In this document: one piece after another, positions 5,987-6,321 of the stretch
How positions within the stretch are numbered: position 1 is the first letter of the stretch
Layout of the letters: each line of letters begins with the position of its first letter
Assembly: GCA_946615495.1 (NCBI GenBank)
Contig: CAMOHY010000133.1
Location: 1 to 6,321, forward strand
Direction of reading: 5' to 3'
DNA length: 6,321 bases
Origin: an uncultured Clostridia bacterium
GTDB lineage: Bacteria > Bacillota > Clostridia > Christensenellales > Aristaeellaceae
Made by a program: the position numbers and the translations under genes
Notes under the pieces: generated by a model
What the model saw: only the letters and a program-made list of their open reading frames with translations
Databases searched by the model: none
Told to the model about the DNA's origin: nothing

Positions 5987-5995
5987 TGATATAAT
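5987..5995 (+). promoter_or_regulatory. Downstream extended -10 promoter (P2) of the response regulator gene
   Basis: TGATATAAT, identical to the P1 element 78 bp upstream. No good -35 is present at the expected distance (around 5967-5972), as is usual for extended -10 promoters. Transcription would start near 6002, giving a leader of about 28 nt. Confidence 0.65.
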
Positions 5996-6029
5996 CTTTG
6001 TGTACAAACGGCCATGGGAGGAAAAAGCC

Positions 6030-6321
6030 ATGAACAAAAAGAAATTGATCCTGATCGCCGACGACGAAATCGGCATTCATGAATCGCTGCGCATCTATTT
6101 AACCAGGGAGGATTACGAGGTATATTCCGTGTTCCGGGGCGACGATGTGATGGAAGCGTTCCAGCGCATGCGGCCGGACCTGGTAATCCTGGATATTATG
6201 ATGCCGGGGCGCACCGGCACCCAGGTGTGCGCCGATATCCGGGCCATTTCCATGACGCCCATTATCATGCTCACCGCCAAGGGCGAAGAGGTGGACAAGC
6301 TGCTGGGCTTTGCCCTGGGGG
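6030..6321 (+). CDS. Response regulator, receiver domain (partial, runs off the window)
   Basis: The visible 97 residues are a CheY-like receiver domain. They contain the acidic pocket D11-D12, the phospho-accepting D55 in LVILDIMMPG (51-60), the switch residue T82 and the conserved K84 in MLTAKGEEVDK (80-90). The end KLLGFALG is typical of OmpR/PhoB-type regulators, which would continue with a winged-helix DNA-binding domain beyond the window; that part is inference. The start ATG follows GGGAGG (6016-6021) with an 8-nt gap. The gene is divergent from the YlbJ-like gene and preceded by two extended -10 promoters. A histidine kinase gene probably follows. Confidence 0.92.
   Translation, partial: MNKKKLILIADDEIGIHESLRIYLTREDYEVYSVFRGDDVMEAFQRMRPDLVILDIMMPGRTGTQVCADIRAISMTPIIMLTAKGEEVDKLLGFALG

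Overview
The window looks like chromosomal DNA of an endospore-forming, fairly GC-rich member of the Clostridia (Firmicutes). The evidence is two recognisable sporulation proteins (a clear YunB and a shortened YlbJ-like membrane protein), strong AGGAGG-type ribosome binding sites, AT-rich intergenic DNA between GC-rich genes, and a secreted protein built from the 'GHDWG...C...C' repeats common in gut Clostridia. The genus cannot be read from the sequence. No mobile element, CRISPR array, rRNA or tRNA was seen.

Layout from left to right: (1) 1-97 is the downstream region of the first gene, with a 29-nt hairpin that is a plausible terminator. (2) 98-2050, minus strand, is a 650-aa secreted, single-pass membrane protein: signal peptide, about four Ig-like CARDB/NEW3-type modules, a Pro/Thr linker, one membrane helix, and an acidic cytoplasmic tail ending in an arginine cluster. 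It has its own near-consensus promoter (TTGACA-17-TAAAAT) at 2113-2141. (3) 2230-2916, minus strand, is yunB. (4) 2917-3316 is a 400-bp divergent intergenic region. Its right half holds a strong promoter followed by an unusually long leader, about 200 nt, whose two ends are complementary. (5) 3317-4912, plus strand, is a 531-aa secreted protein with eight Cys/His repeats and an unrecognised C-terminal domain. (6) 4927-4949 is a textbook terminator between convergent genes, probably bidirectional. (7) 4975-5793, minus strand, is a YlbJ-like 'nucleoside recognition/Gate' membrane protein. (8) 5794-6029 is a divergent intergenic region with two identical extended -10 boxes separated by two hairpins. 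(9) 6030 to the window end, plus strand, is the N-terminal receiver domain of a response regulator, cut off by the window.

The genes do not form one operon: each apparently has its own transcription unit. YunB and YlbJ point to sporulation in the mother cell. The two secreted proteins are surface or envelope proteins of unknown role, and the response regulator probably starts a two-component operon to the right. Nothing here is demonstrably a new system. The parts most worth a second look are the long leader before the repeat protein, the Cys/His repeat array with its unidentified C-terminal domain, and the duplicated promoter/hairpin arrangement before the response regulator.
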